In this document: one piece after another, positions 34,201-44,138 of the stretch
Numbering within the stretch: position 1 is the stretch's first letter
Layout: the number at the start of each line of letters is the position of its first letter
Assembly: GCF_016801865.2 (NCBI RefSeq)
Contig: NC_068938.1
Coordinates: 70,335,025 to 70,399,024 of the forward strand
Source of the DNA: Culex pipiens pallens
Lineage: Eukaryota; Arthropoda; Insecta; Diptera; Culicidae
Direction of reading: 5' to 3'
Length of the DNA: 64,000 nt
Made by a program: the position numbers and the translations under genes
The notes under the pieces: generated by a model
What the model saw: the letters and a program-made list of their open reading frames with translations, nothing else
Database searches by the model: none
Told to the model about the DNA's origin: nothing

Positions 34201-37200
34201 GGTCTTGGGGTGTAAAGATAAATCACACAATTGATTAAAACAAACGGATAAATCTCGTCAAGAGCAATAAAATGCGTGCGAACTGTTTCAATCAATCAAG
34301 TTAATAACATTTATTTCAACCACATGACAACACACAGTAAACAATGACGCGCTGTCAACGACAGTCGAGGCTCGGCATTGGGGCCGAGTTCGAGTCCAGC
34401 GCCGAATGCACAGTGGGCACATTCGCAATTCCAGTCGTCACAATAGATTGTGATTTAAAAATCCAGAAAAATATGTTTATATCTTTGTTATGATTCAAAC
34501 ATTTTATGCATTTTTGGTGTTTTCTCAATCATTTTCCCATGATATTCTCAAATTGTTTATTTTTTAAATAAATAGAGGTTAAACGACTTTCACACACAAT
34601 TCTATTAATAAAACGTTATCATTTTGGCTTTTGTTCCGAAGTTCCACAAAACTTCTTTAAAAAATAATGGTGATTCCGCCGTGCAACGCAATTAGCTGCA
34701 TAACTCTTTTTTTTCAGCACTCGTTGTATGTTCGTAGAAAAGAAAAATATTTATTACGAAATCTTTGTTGCATAAACGTCTGGTCCTTCAAGCCAGGGGA
34801 AAGTAAAAGCTGATTTGATCATAGTCCGAGCTGCTAGAAATTTTCTTAAAAATGTTCAACATCCTGGGTTCCGTAAACCGGGGTGTTATTTATAGGTTGA
34901 TGATTTTTTTCTTGATTTTTTTTTGCAAAATTTAAAATATTAAGATTAGTGGGGAAATATTCCAAATACCTCAAGAAGAAGTTAGCAACAAATGTTGAAA
35001 AATAAGTTAACTATCAATGTGTTATTGACAAAAAGTGTTATTGGGTCCCTTTTAGGACCCAAACAACCTTCCAAAATTTGGGAGCGATTGGTTAAGCCCA
35101 CGATTGGCGCAAAGCGAATGAAATTTGTATGGAAATTACTTTGGGGAAACTTGGATTTTCACATTTCTAAATTTACGAAATTCATGTTTTATTATTTCAT
35201 GAAACTAACACCGTAGAAGTATAACCCTGGATGTCCTGAACAACTCTCCCGAAGACAGTATGGTGCCAAATTGCTTCTAACAAAAATTACAGAGCATTCA
35301 AGAGAGACATTTCGAAATATTTGATGAAAATAATACTTTTTGCCAACACTGCCAGTCAAGCGGAATTTTTCTAAAGCTATAATATATTTGAGGATTTGGG
35401 GTGCAACTTAACTAAATAATGTCTTCTGAATACTTCTTGACATCGATTTTAAGTAAGGTTCATCAAAATATAAGAACTTTTATGTCTATTTTGTATTTCA
35501 TGGTTCTTTTGGCAATGTTGGCAGACTATTTGAGTTTCACTGATTATTTCAATACACTACTTTTGAAAACTGAAAAATACTTTCTTCGGGGGAGTTGTTC
35601 AGGACATCCAGGGCTACACTGCTACGGTGTTGGTTTCATAAAATAATAAAACATGAATTTTTTAAATTAAAAAATGTGAAAATGCAAGTTTTCCCATAGT
35701 AATTTCCATACAAATTTCATTCGCTTTGCGCCAATCGTGGGCTTAACCAATCTCTTCCAAATTTTGGGAGGTTGTATGGGACCCTAAAAAGGACCTGAAA
35801 AATGTGTTGCTGATTCCACCCTAATGGTGCATTTGTACTATAAACGTGAATATATTCCTTCGTGGTTCTCAAATTCATGAACACAATTCACGAGTTCGAG
35901 AATTTTACTCAGAATAGTACACTCAAACCCCGATGGTTTGACACCAACTGTTGTCAAACGAACGGGATCACTTTTTAGTTTGACACCTCTTTTACATGGA
36001 GTTCACACACACTACCAAACGTTTGTTTTGATAGTGTGCGTGAGCGCCGTGTAAAAAGTGACAGTTCGTCACTTTTTAGTTTGACTTTGACCAACCAACG
36101 GGGTACAAACTAAAAAAGTTTCAAACGAAAAAGTGACCAACCACCGGGGGTTGAGTGTAGCACCAACGGAACAACAACTTTTCAGATTTTTATAAGCATA
36201 CAATATTAAAATTTTCGTTGTGAAACTCCTACGTTTCCTGTTAAAAAACAGATCTGAAGTTTTTGCCTTCCTCACCTTACTGAGGAAAGGCTATAAAATC
36301 ACTCGAAAAACGAAATTCTTAATTTGACTTCCTAGACCCACCTTCATGTATACATATCGACTCAGAATCAAATTCTGAGCAAATGTCTGTGTGTGTGGTG
36401 GGATGTTGATCAAAAAAATTTGCACTGGATTATCTCGGCACTGGCTGAAACGATTTGGACCGTTTTGGTCTCATTCGATCCGTCTTGGGGTCCCATAAGT
36501 CGCTATTGAAAATTATAATGTTTAGTTAGGCAATTCAAAAGTTACGCTAAAAAAACGATTTTAACAAAAGTCCGGAAGATTGTAAAAAGGGTGGTTTTTG
36601 TAAGAAACCCCGTCATGTTATACATTTTTAGAAAGGTATTCAAAAGACCTTACCAACAAGTTCAAGATATTGCAGATCTGACAACCCTATCAAAAGTTAT
36701 AAGCACTTAAGTGTTATTTATGCACTTTTTGGAGGCCGGATCTCATATATTTCGATGAAAACGTTGTCCGAATCTATCATACGACCTTTCGTTGGATAGG
36801 TAATCAAAAGATCTTTACAACGAGTTTAAAAGATTGAAGATCTGACAACCCTATCAGAAGTTATAAGCATATAAGTGCCCTGATTTATGAAGATCTGACT
36901 ACCTAATCCGATGGTATGAATAATTAATCATGTTGATAGAACACTGAAATGTTCGCCCTTTTGTATCTATTTTGGATATCATTATGCTCTAAATGTGAAG
37001 AAGGCACCAACCACTTAAAGGTGGATTAAGTAACGTTTTTTTTAAAAGGACCAATAAACCAAATTATCAGTTTTTGCTTTTTGGGTGTTTTTGAATCCCC
37101 TTGACTACAGGCGGTTTCAAAAGCACCCAAAAAGCAAAAACTGGAAATTTGGTTTATTGGACCTTTTAAAAAAAACTCCAGAGATGAAATCATTTCGTTT

Positions 37201-39361
37201 AATTGATCTGATGACGCCGGGAATCGTTCCGGTCATATCGCCAAACTACCAGTTGAATCAGATTGAGGCGTAATATAAACAAAACATAATTGAGAATAGC
37301 ATATTGAAGTGGTTCGATAAACCACCGACCAAATCAATCTGAATGTGTGGTTTAAATTGATCAATTTATTTCGGGAATCGTTCGATAAAGGTTCGTTAAA
37401 CTGAATGGAAGTATTTTTTTTCTCTGTCTAGCCTTCTACATAGTTCTCATGGTAGTTTTCTTTATGAGTTAGATCAATCCATGTATCAGACTGAATATGG
37501 GTCATTCCACCTTAAAAGTGCACAGCACTCGAAATCAACATTTTCTGATCAAGCTCAATTGGGTACTAAAGCCCTATGTCAATTTTTATGTACAACGGTA
37601 AAAAACACGATTAAAAACCATTTCTGATCACTTTTTTTCATTTTAATGCAAAAAATATTGACAAGACAACTTTTTTTCGATGGATCAACTATGGTCCCCT
37701 TGGAATGAGCTGTCAAGTAGGACCATTTCTGTCAAGAAGGATTACGAGGTTAATTTTTCAAAATTGATTTAAAAATCCATTTTAAACTCTTTGTGGTCGT
37801 ACAAAGGGTCAATGTACTCAGAAAAATAAGCTTTATCGCTGTAAACAATAATATCAGCAATCTAAGCTTGATTTTAGGACCCAATTTTGGTTGATACTAT
37901 CAAAACAAGCAACACTCTCGATTTTCGTCCAAATCGGACCACCCCCTGTTTTTTGACAACACCACCCCCAAATTTTGCCATTTTCACAAAAAAAAGTTTA
38001 AAACCTCCATTTTAAAACTGCGGATATCTGTGGAACAGCATGCCATTCAAAGGCGACCCGAGCAGACGGAAATGACTTGGGAATAACATTTTTTGATATT
38101 ATTGTTATTATAATAACAGACTAAAAAATTTTTTAGTTATTCTTCGAACAAATCTTTGTTATCATTTTTTGTTATTTTAGCAACTAACCCGATCATCCCA
38201 ATAACAGTTGGAGGTATTCTTCCATAACAAAAAATGTTATTCCAAAGTTGTTTTGGCTTTCAATCAATATCATCCCAATAACAGTTGGAGGTATTCTTCC
38301 ATAACAAAAAATGTTATTCCAAAGTTGTTTTGGCTTTCAATCAATATCAGACCAATAACAAATTTTGTTATGAAAATATAAACTGTTATTAAACCCTTAT
38401 GCAAAAATGGATTTTTCAAAAAGATTCCATTACACTTTCTGTTATTTTAACAGTATTTGCTATTGTCATTACCGTCTGCCCGGGGAGCCAGAACTTATTT
38501 TGAAGAAAATTGAACGTTGAATCGATTGGCGTTGCTCAGCTTTTTGCTCAGCTTTCGCACTCTAGAGTGTCTGTAAAAAAAAGTGGCCAGCTTCTACGAT
38601 GGAAACATTAGTTCAGTTTTGCGCATGCAATGCAAAATGGACTGACAAAGATATATGATGCTTAAAACTTTAAATGCTCTGATGATTACACTAAATATGA
38701 CTTGATTAGCTTTTTATTGCTTCTTTGAAATAATATTTCTAAAAACCAAAACACAAATAAAGTTTTCTACAATAACAAAGTTGAAATTAAACTACAAACT
38801 TACAATTTATCAATTCAAATCAAAGTGATTTAACAAATATTACATAACAAAAATCTATTTATTTCCAGGTGATGCCATCCGGTGCTTCGTCTGCAACAGT
38901 GCGGACGACTCGCAGTGCGCGTACGACGTCCCGCCGGCGGAAATGCAGGTCGACTGCGACACGCTCAAGGACGGCAACAAGTACACCTTCTGCCGGAAGA
39001 TCCACCAGTCGATCGAGTTCTCCGTCAACAACCGTACGTTGCCTCTGTCGAAAGCTGACTTAGATTTTTCTAACATTTTATTTTTTTTTTCTTGCAGTGC
39101 CCCCAGACACCAGGTTGATCCGTAGCTGCGGCTGGGATGAATCCTCCTACAAGGTACGAAAAGGTTACTTTAAAAAAAAAAGGAGTTTTGAACTGAAAAC
39201 TTGATTCTTCTTTGCAGGGCAAGTGCTACCAGCGTTCCGGATTTGGTGGCCGCCAGGAGGTTTGCGCCTGCTTCGAGGACAACTGCAACGGCGCCTCGTC
39301 GGTGCAGGCCACCCTGGGACTGCTGTTGGCTGCCGCCATCGCCTTCCTCGTTCGTGCTTAA
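31284..39361 (+). CDS. Ly6/uPAR three-finger GPI-type protein 1, 4 exons, 142 aa
   Basis: Exons are 31284-31347, 38869-39033, 39098-39153 and 39218-39361, with in-frame GT-AG joins. Exon 1 encodes the signal peptide (MAVLQSMILASVLVLAFVVH). The mature part begins IRCFVCNS and has ten cysteines, in the order CFVC, QC, DC, FC, SC, KC, CAC and the closing NCNG. This is the insect Ly6 (quiver/crok/boudin-like) pattern. RSCGWDESSYKGKCYQRSG and VCACFEDNCNG are typical family stretches. The C-terminal hydrophobic run (LGLLLAAAIAFLV) after a small-residue Asn-Gly-Ala-Ser-Ser site fits a GPI-anchor signal. Known members act at the cell surface in septate junctions, ion-channel control or sleep. Which one this is cannot be told. 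The 7.5-kb intron 1 holds an LTR retrotransposon and several MITEs. Poly(A) signal AATAAA is at 39484-39489. Confidence 0.92.
32321..32606 (-). repeat. 3' LTR of the element
   Basis: 286 bp. On the plus strand it starts TTTTACGACCCCACAGAC and ends GTCGTCACAATA. It adjoins the purine tract on its right and the GATTG duplication on its left. Confidence 0.93.
32516..34078 (-). CDS. Gag-like ORF of the LTR element, 520 aa
   Basis: A single intact frame fills the internal region and runs about 30 codons into the 3' LTR. Residues of about 25-110 are Gln-rich and likely coiled coil (EWFKQPRGYVAELFRREQ then QRQLAEMHQQQLDFMQHQ), which is common at Gag N-termini. The rest is low in recognisable motifs. 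There is no CCHC zinc knuckle and no pol motif. The start MEGVPGKVVVG lies about 80 bp inside the 5' LTR, a normal place for gag. It could instead be a remnant of a larger polyprotein joined across an internal deletion. The open frame suggests a fairly young insertion or continued use of the protein. Function is inferred from position only. Confidence 0.7.
   Translation of the reverse strand: MEGVPGKVVVGVGAELRVDGQQEAPLAAGQQQQFQIESLLQSSPQAAQYIEWFKQPRGYVAELFRREQEVVQRQLAEMHQQQLDFMQHQGQLVRDILAALTVAEQNRETCDGDRARHEENNNKGIEVSSGVRGHCVERLATSSTETTLNTGCQLVYPSTFGPGTAADALKADLKNSVPATSGTLVFQSTKAVAPVLAGLEWILDPGDDYEHLSQPPGAIVSLGTSQQSTLAGPQCTFGCLDDVKGLCRKVILRDALIEQKVKAGRNTNTQALNADLKAFGSIPNEHVVGGAPPSEARFERIRTKLEFEPPPSSPSSSAQANEPTDRKTSRCWKNPPLELVCVKRSSEPGAVRNCVGYETFIVRKRPRAIRTLRRADWDPGPDAAVMPAMLVVIWLEPWSLTKPKSCATTPTFGEASEQPGSLAQPTTTGVMRHPPTQLPVGYSFPSSTSMSPQQSTSTGSGRAPSVQVPCWSSGEDRRSGPTRTSYIKWGDIVTTGIANVPTVHSALDSNSAPMPSLDCR
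34161..34445 (-). repeat. 5' LTR of the element
   Basis: 285 bp with the same boundaries as the 3' LTR. The differences from it all fall in the first half in plus coordinates (for example GACGACC versus GACCACC). The second half appears identical. Confidence 0.93.
35044..35795. mobile_element. Foldback element, ~750 bp, GGTCC ends
   Basis: The arm starting GGTCCCTTTTAGGACCCAAA is mirrored at the right by ATGGGACCCTAAAAAGGACC. The arms hold the shared core TGGTTAAGCCCACGATTGGC near 35090 and its complement near 35735. They run inward through GATGTCCTGAACAACT to a centre near 35420. It lies in Ly6 gene 1 intron 1. Confidence 0.85.
35930..36157. mobile_element. MITE, CACTCAAACC family, complete copy, TA-flanked
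   Basis: The ends CACTCAAACCCCGATGGTTT and CACCGGGGGTTGAGTG form inverted repeats flanked by TA on both sides, suggesting Tc1/mariner-type insertion. Related incomplete copies are at 29390-29588 and 50724-50823. Confidence 0.85.
36262..37030. repeat. Dispersed repeat starting GCCTTCCTCACC, ~770 bp
   Basis: It starts TTGCCTTCCTCACCTTACTG, which also occurs next to the MITE at 18338-18350. Inside, an ~85-bp block ending AGATCTGACAACCCTATC occurs twice (about 36635-36720 and 36800-36880). No open frame. The exact ends are uncertain. Confidence 0.6.
37042..37170. mobile_element. Hairpin MITE, GGACCAATAAACCAAATT family
   Basis: TTAAAAGGACCAATAAACC at the left is mirrored by GGTTTATTGGACCTTTTAA at the right, with an inner GCTTTTTGGGTG pair. 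Relatives are at 15600-15712 and 49325-49464. Confidence 0.85.
37600..37890. repeat. Dispersed repeat, copy 2 of 4 (inverted)
   Basis: Matches 6480-6770 and 43010-43320 in reverse orientation (GATGGATCAACTATGGTCC near 37681). Confidence 0.75.
38057..38485. mobile_element. MITE with GCAGACGG ends and an exact internal 77-bp tandem duplication
   Basis: CCCGAGCAGACGGAAATGAC at the left is mirrored by GTCATTACCGTCTGCCCGGG at the right. Internally, 38192-38268 and 38269-38345 are identical 77-bp units. The interior is rich in AATAACA/TGTTATT palindromes. It lies in Ly6 gene 1 intron 1, about 380 bp before exon 2. Confidence 0.85.
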
Positions 39362-39483
39362 TCCGATGGCGTGTGTCGCCCGGTTAGGAGAAGTGTGCTA
39401 GTGTAGCTTTCCCAGAAAAAAAAAGATGTTTGATTTTTGTCCCCGCCCTCCCTTCGAACAGTTTTTAGGTGCTGCAAAAGTTG

Positions 39484-39489
39484 AATAAA
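39484..39489 (+). terminator. Poly(A) signal of Ly6 gene 1
   Basis: AATAAA 123 bp after the stop codon. Further AATAAA copies downstream (near 39697) could be alternative sites. Confidence 0.55.
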
Positions 39490-39739
39490 AGCTAGCAAAA
39501 ATACAAACATACTCACTCACACACACGCAACACAACCGCAGAACGAACGCGCGTAGGAATTTTAAAATCTCATCAAAAGTTTAAGAAAAAATCACGATGC
39601 TATAGTTTAAGAAGACAACCAAACAAAAAACCGTACTGGAATTCAAGTAAACGTTCCATTAGTTCAAACGAAAATCAAATTGAACCTTTGCAGAAAATAA
39701 ACAAAAAGAAACACTGTTGAATAGTCAATAGATTTAGTT

Positions 39740-41690
39740 TTTTAAATTGTATTACTAGTACTATAAAAGCTAGGTTCCGAACACACATTCGCTATTTATG
39801 AGATATTTTAAAGTGCAAGCTAAATTTCCTCGAACCAACCGGGGGAGTTCAATTCGCATGCCCCAAAACTCGTGCCCATCCGTAACAAACCCGAGCAATC
39901 TAATTTCGTCCCAACTAATTGATAACGAAAAACTCTGTGTTCAGCGACGCCATTTTGCGATGGGCACGTGCTTTTGAGCGCGCAAAATGGCTACCCCCGG
40001 TTTTGGCATGGCAATATTCCTTTGTAAATACAGTATCGTTGTACTCTACACAGATGCGGATGTGAGCGCGGGAGGGTTCAGCTTCAGGTTAAGTTTTTTG
40101 CAGCGATCGTCGAGATATCTTAGAAGTGTTAGGAAACTACGTCGATGGCTTCTTAAAAAAACCGAATTATTTTAAGACTCCGAAAAACAAGTTGAATAAA
40201 ATTGGTGAATTACACACACAGAAAAACCAAAAAAGAAGTTTCTTTTTCGCCCATTTCTGATGAGCTTTATTTTTCAAATTTGGAAATACAAATGTTCCAG
40301 ATATCTTCACGTGAATCAAACCAGTGCTGCCATCATGTACGATTCTGTTGCAGAATTTTTTGACACGAAACACACGCAACTAGTCAGTATGAAGTACGCG
40401 AAAGCTATTGTAAGTAGATGGTAGACGCGTCTATGAAATAGAGTTTATGAACAATTGTCAACTGAAGAAACTTTATAAATAATAGAGTAACGACAAAGAA
40501 AATCGGATAAAGGGTTTCTGTTAGTGAGGGGAGCTCGCTGCCACCTCTAGTTCAATGGAACTGAGCCCCCGTTATCACCACACTACCCTAATTTGAAAAA
40601 TAGTTAGCTAGCGTCATGATTTAGTCCCTGATCTAAACTGTCTCCACCCAGAACTAGATCGTTACTCTTGTTTTATTCTCATACATTTGTGTGAGACGAG
40701 CTCCCGTCAAGCTCGGGAGGAAAGAGTATTTTATCGGTTCAGATTGATTTTTGGAAGAAAACCTTGAAAAATGTTGTAGCCAGTTAGAGTTTAAACTAGT
40801 GTTAACGTAAGAACAAAAAAATAAATGAAAAATAAACGAAAAATTATACTGCTTTATACGCTGATAAAATCGAACTAAAAAGTAAAATTAAAAAATATAA
40901 TGTTAGCGATAAATTAAAATTATTTAAATATAAAAAAATAAAATTTGTAAACGTTCTGGCAACACTTGCCTCCTCCAGTTGAGTTGATTAGAGGCGCTTA
41001 CCTTTTTCCAAACTGGTGCGGCCTACTTCGACCAGATAGGGGTGTCCATGCGCAATAACGGACCGTTAAATTTTATGCAAATGACTGCCATTGATCGGCT
41101 GCTTGTGAACAACTGGTTGTATGCTAGAATTTTTCCCCAAAAGATAAATTCAGTGTCAGGAAATCGATTTGGACGCTGGAGCGTTACAGCTTGTGGAAAA
41201 ATAAACAGAACAAAATTGAGTTTTAGTTCTTCGACCGAAATTTGTTTCATTTCCAAGAGAAACGATTCCCCTTAAAAATGTTTACCTTGGTCAGTGTCGT
41301 CAAGAATAAGTTCACCCCAAAAGTCAAGAAGTCTAAATTTAGTAGCGTAAAGCTGACCGGAAGTGGTTGATTGAGCGCGCAATCTTTTTGCGACTGGGAG
41401 GGCACATGCGCTGGCCGGGGCGGTGCGACCTCCCTAACTGTAGTGGAATATTCTGTTATCGAATGGGCCCAGTCAGTTGTGCGATGTAATTCAATTTGCT
41501 TCAATCAGTACTTTGTAGATAGTTATGGAGACGTGATGCTGGCTATTGACCTTGACTATGGTTTGCGGCTGAGAGATGTAGATGTCTATTTGGCGTAAAC
41601 ACATTGTGGAGGGAACATGTGCTAAGGAAGTGGCTGGGCTTTAGGATGCAATTGATAATTGCATTAGAGCAAATGCTGGACACATGGTGT
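39740..41690. other. Intergenic DNA, no gene supported
   Basis: Mixed AT-rich DNA. Open frames of 62-85 codons occur on both strands near 41020-41600, but I see no domain, no splice context and no start-site pattern. I see no clear inverted-repeat element here. Confidence 0.45.
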
Positions 41691-41738
41691 ATCTTGTCGC
41701 ACGCCGCTTTTTGACGTTCTGAGAAAAACGATTTTTAA

Positions 41739-42585
41739 CCCTCTACTGCCCAAATTTTTTTTTTCGCACATATTTATTTTTCCCGTGTTCAGGAGGTCAT
41801 TTTGAGCAACTTTTGTTCTACGAAAAACTTTACTTCTCTTGTTTTATTTTTTTCTTGTTTCATTTTTAGTATTTTAATTTGCATTTATCTTGTTTAGTTT
41901 ATGATTGTTTTTGGTAGTATTTGGCCTACTCTACCGAAACGAAACTATTGGCACTACGCCCCCCGGGGCATGGCCTTCCTCTAACGTGGGATTTCTGCTC
42001 CAGCGCCTCTGACGAGACAGGAGAAACCGGGACCGACGTTTTACTTCACCATCCGATAGAAGCTCAGTGGATAAGGCGGGAATCGAACCCGCGTCTCATA
42101 GCATCATCGGGATCGGCAGCCGAAGCCGCTACCCCTGCACCACGAGACCCACACTCTACCATCTAATATAATTACAGTTCGCCTATCTATTTTTTCACGT
42201 TTTTACAGTCACTTTTTCAATATTTTCCATGTTTTTAACATTTTCTGCTATAGAATCGCACCATCATCATTTAAATTGCATAAAAAAAATGCGTAAATGC
42301 ATAGTCTGGGACGCTACAAAAATTATTATTAAATTATTTTACTGAAAATATAGGAAATGTTTGTAAAAAAAACACAGCCAAAGTTGACCCCTAAAAATAT
42401 TTCATTTTTAAAAACATTGGCAAAGTCACATAAAACAAGTTGAACTTCCAACCCTGAAATTTTCTAAAATTCAAAGAGTTCTTCTTTCCAATGCTTTTCA
42501 AAAATCAAAGATCGGTTAGAAAATTGATTTTTGGCGATTTTTTAAGATCGAAGCCCGTCTAAAGGCGGGGTTAGGTTGTAGAGGG
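41739..42585. mobile_element. TTAA-flanked MITE with CCCTCTAC ends, copy 2, containing a SINE
   Basis: The terminal repeats are CCCTCTAC and GTAGAGGG, with TTAA at 41735-41738 and 42586-42589. The uninterrupted host copy has a single TTAA at 14626-14629, which is the expected empty site. Same family as 5744-6308. Confidence 0.9.
41936..42150 (-). mobile_element. tRNA-derived SINE, family A, copy 2
   Basis: Near-identical to 9433-9643, with A box TCGTGGTGCAGGGG and B box GGTTCGATTCCCGCC on the minus strand. ACTCTACC at 41928-41935 and 42153-42160 is the target duplication. The empty-site equivalent lies at 6156-6163. Confidence 0.9.
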
Positions 42586-43009
42586 TTAATAATTGACCTT
42601 GAATAATCAAGAAATAGAGCTAGAGCACGCAATGTCAACAATAACAACACGTCATGTTTGACTGGCCGTTCTGGGCATTGTCCCAAAGTTTGGCTGAACT
42701 TGGTTGCCGGAGTCCCGAGTTATAATTACAAATGTTTACGGTAGTTGGGCATTTACGTGTGTCAAACGCGTTCTGACCTGAAATGACCAGTTGATGCACT
42801 TGCAGCAATTTTCAGGGTGCGTCAAGATAGCACGACAAAATTGAAACTTCTTTCATATGAAGAGTGACAATAATGCACGGAATTTTGTCGTTTTTTATTG
42901 AATATCTCACGATTGAAATCGAAATTTGGAGATTTGTAAAAGTCAAAAGGTGAGGCATTGAGAACTGCACAAAATGGAATTCTTAACTTAATTGGGTCCT
43001 ACAATGAAG

Positions 43010-43330
43010 CTTAGATTGCTGATATTATTGTTTACAGTGATAAAGCTTATTTTTCTGCGTTAAATGACCCTTTGTACGACCACAAAGAGTTTAAAATGGA
43101 TTTTTAAATCAATTTTGAAAAATTATCCTCGCGGTCCTTCTTGACAGAAAAGGTCTTACTTGACAGCTCTTTCCAAGGGGACCATAGTTGATCCATCGAA
43201 AAAATGTTGTCTTGTCAACCTTTTTTTTGCATTAAAATAAAAAAAAGGGATCAGAAATGGTTTTTAAGCGTATTTTTAATCGTTGTACATACAAATTACA
43301 TAGGGCATCAGGACCCTATTTGGCCCAAAA
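43010..43330. repeat. Dispersed repeat, copy 3 of 4
   Basis: Same orientation as 6480-6770, with CTTGACAGAAAAGGTCTTAC near 43140 and GACCATAGTTGATCCATCGA near 43180. It follows directly after the TIR element. Confidence 0.75.
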
Positions 43331-43384
43331 TGCGCGTTCGACAAGATAGCACGACAACGACGGAATACGACAATTTGTTCATTA

Positions 43385-43535
43385 TTGCAAAACAATGTCA
43401 ATGGGCCAAAGTCAAAGTGTTAACAAAGAATTTAGCCTGCTCACGTCAGTTGATGTTTACGTTAGGAGCGAGCAGAATATACTCCTTGTTTACACTTCGA
43501 CATTGGCTCAATTATATTGTTTTGCTAGATTGGTT
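43385..43535. mobile_element. Small foldback MITE, diverged copy of 18734-18899
   Basis: AAACAATGTCAATGGGCCAAAG at the left mirrors TTGGCTCAATTATATTGTTT at the right. The centre shares CTGCTCACGTCAGTTGATGT with the other copy. Confidence 0.7.
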
Positions 43536-43729
43536 TAAAACTACCGACTCATATCAGTGGTAAGCAATTCTACAGAAGGTTAACTAATCAAAACATCAAA
43601 GTATTGGGCAATAACATGGCTAAAACAGCTCGCCCAATTCACTCCAGCCAACGGTACATTCATTCGATGCTACATTTAAAAAAATATTTCATTCAATATC
43701 CAAATTTTAACCAAATAAATATAAATAAT

Positions 43730-44138
43730 TAAAGAACTGCAAAGACGTACAATTTTTCTCGCGAACGAAATTCAGCCATATAATCACGTGCTTCGAAACG
43801 ATCGTTTCTGCTCATGCGTGCGCGTTTTCCTCCACATGCTGTGAGACTGCCAGCAAGCGTCACCCGCTGGGCGTTGCATTTGCCCTCGCGAAGCAAAAGC
43901 AAATTTACAGCAGGGCAACGCGGGCTCTTCTGACAGCAAAGCGACGCAGCAAAAACAAACAAACGTCAACGCTGCGTGCAAAGTTGGATCGTCGCTTCAA
44001 AGGTAATATTATTTTAAATTTTTATGTTTAATTTTTATATAGGTTCCAATGCTATGAAAATAACTTAATGGGGTGAATCGGGTCACGTTGAGCGAATGGT
44101 TGATTTTAGTTTTATTTTAAGGCACAAATAAAAGAGAC
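43730..44138 (+). promoter_or_regulatory. Probable non-coding first exon and promoter of the MADF-BESS gene
   Basis: A GC-richer stretch ends CGTCGCTTCAAAG followed by the donor GTAATAT at about 44002. The acceptor ATTTTAAG ends at about 44121, just before the start codon at 44139. This would give a short 5' UTR intron. Confidence 0.45.

Larger units (their letters stand above)
32321..34445 (-). mobile_element. Non-autonomous LTR retrotransposon, 2,125 bp, inserted in Ly6 gene 1 intron 1
   Basis: Two direct LTRs lie at 32321-32606 and 34161-34445. GATTG flanks both sides (32316-32320 and 34446-34450), giving a 5-bp target duplication. On the minus strand a purine tract AAGTGGGGGGA precedes the 3' LTR, and TGGCGACGAGACGG just after the 5' LTR looks like a primer-binding site. 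The internal 1,554 bp hold one open frame and no reverse transcriptase, protease or integrase. I count about eight substitutions and one indel between the LTRs. It is antisense to the host gene. Confidence 0.93.
41690..43000. mobile_element. TIR element (TTGTCG ends), copy 2, split by a TTAA element
   Basis: Inverted copy of 14160-14700. Matching resumes on both sides of an insertion at 41739-42585 (ACGTTCTGAGAAAAACG before it, GACCTTGAATAATCAAG after it). Shared blocks include GTCCCGAGTTATAATTACAA and AAATGTTTACGGTAGT. Confidence 0.8.
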
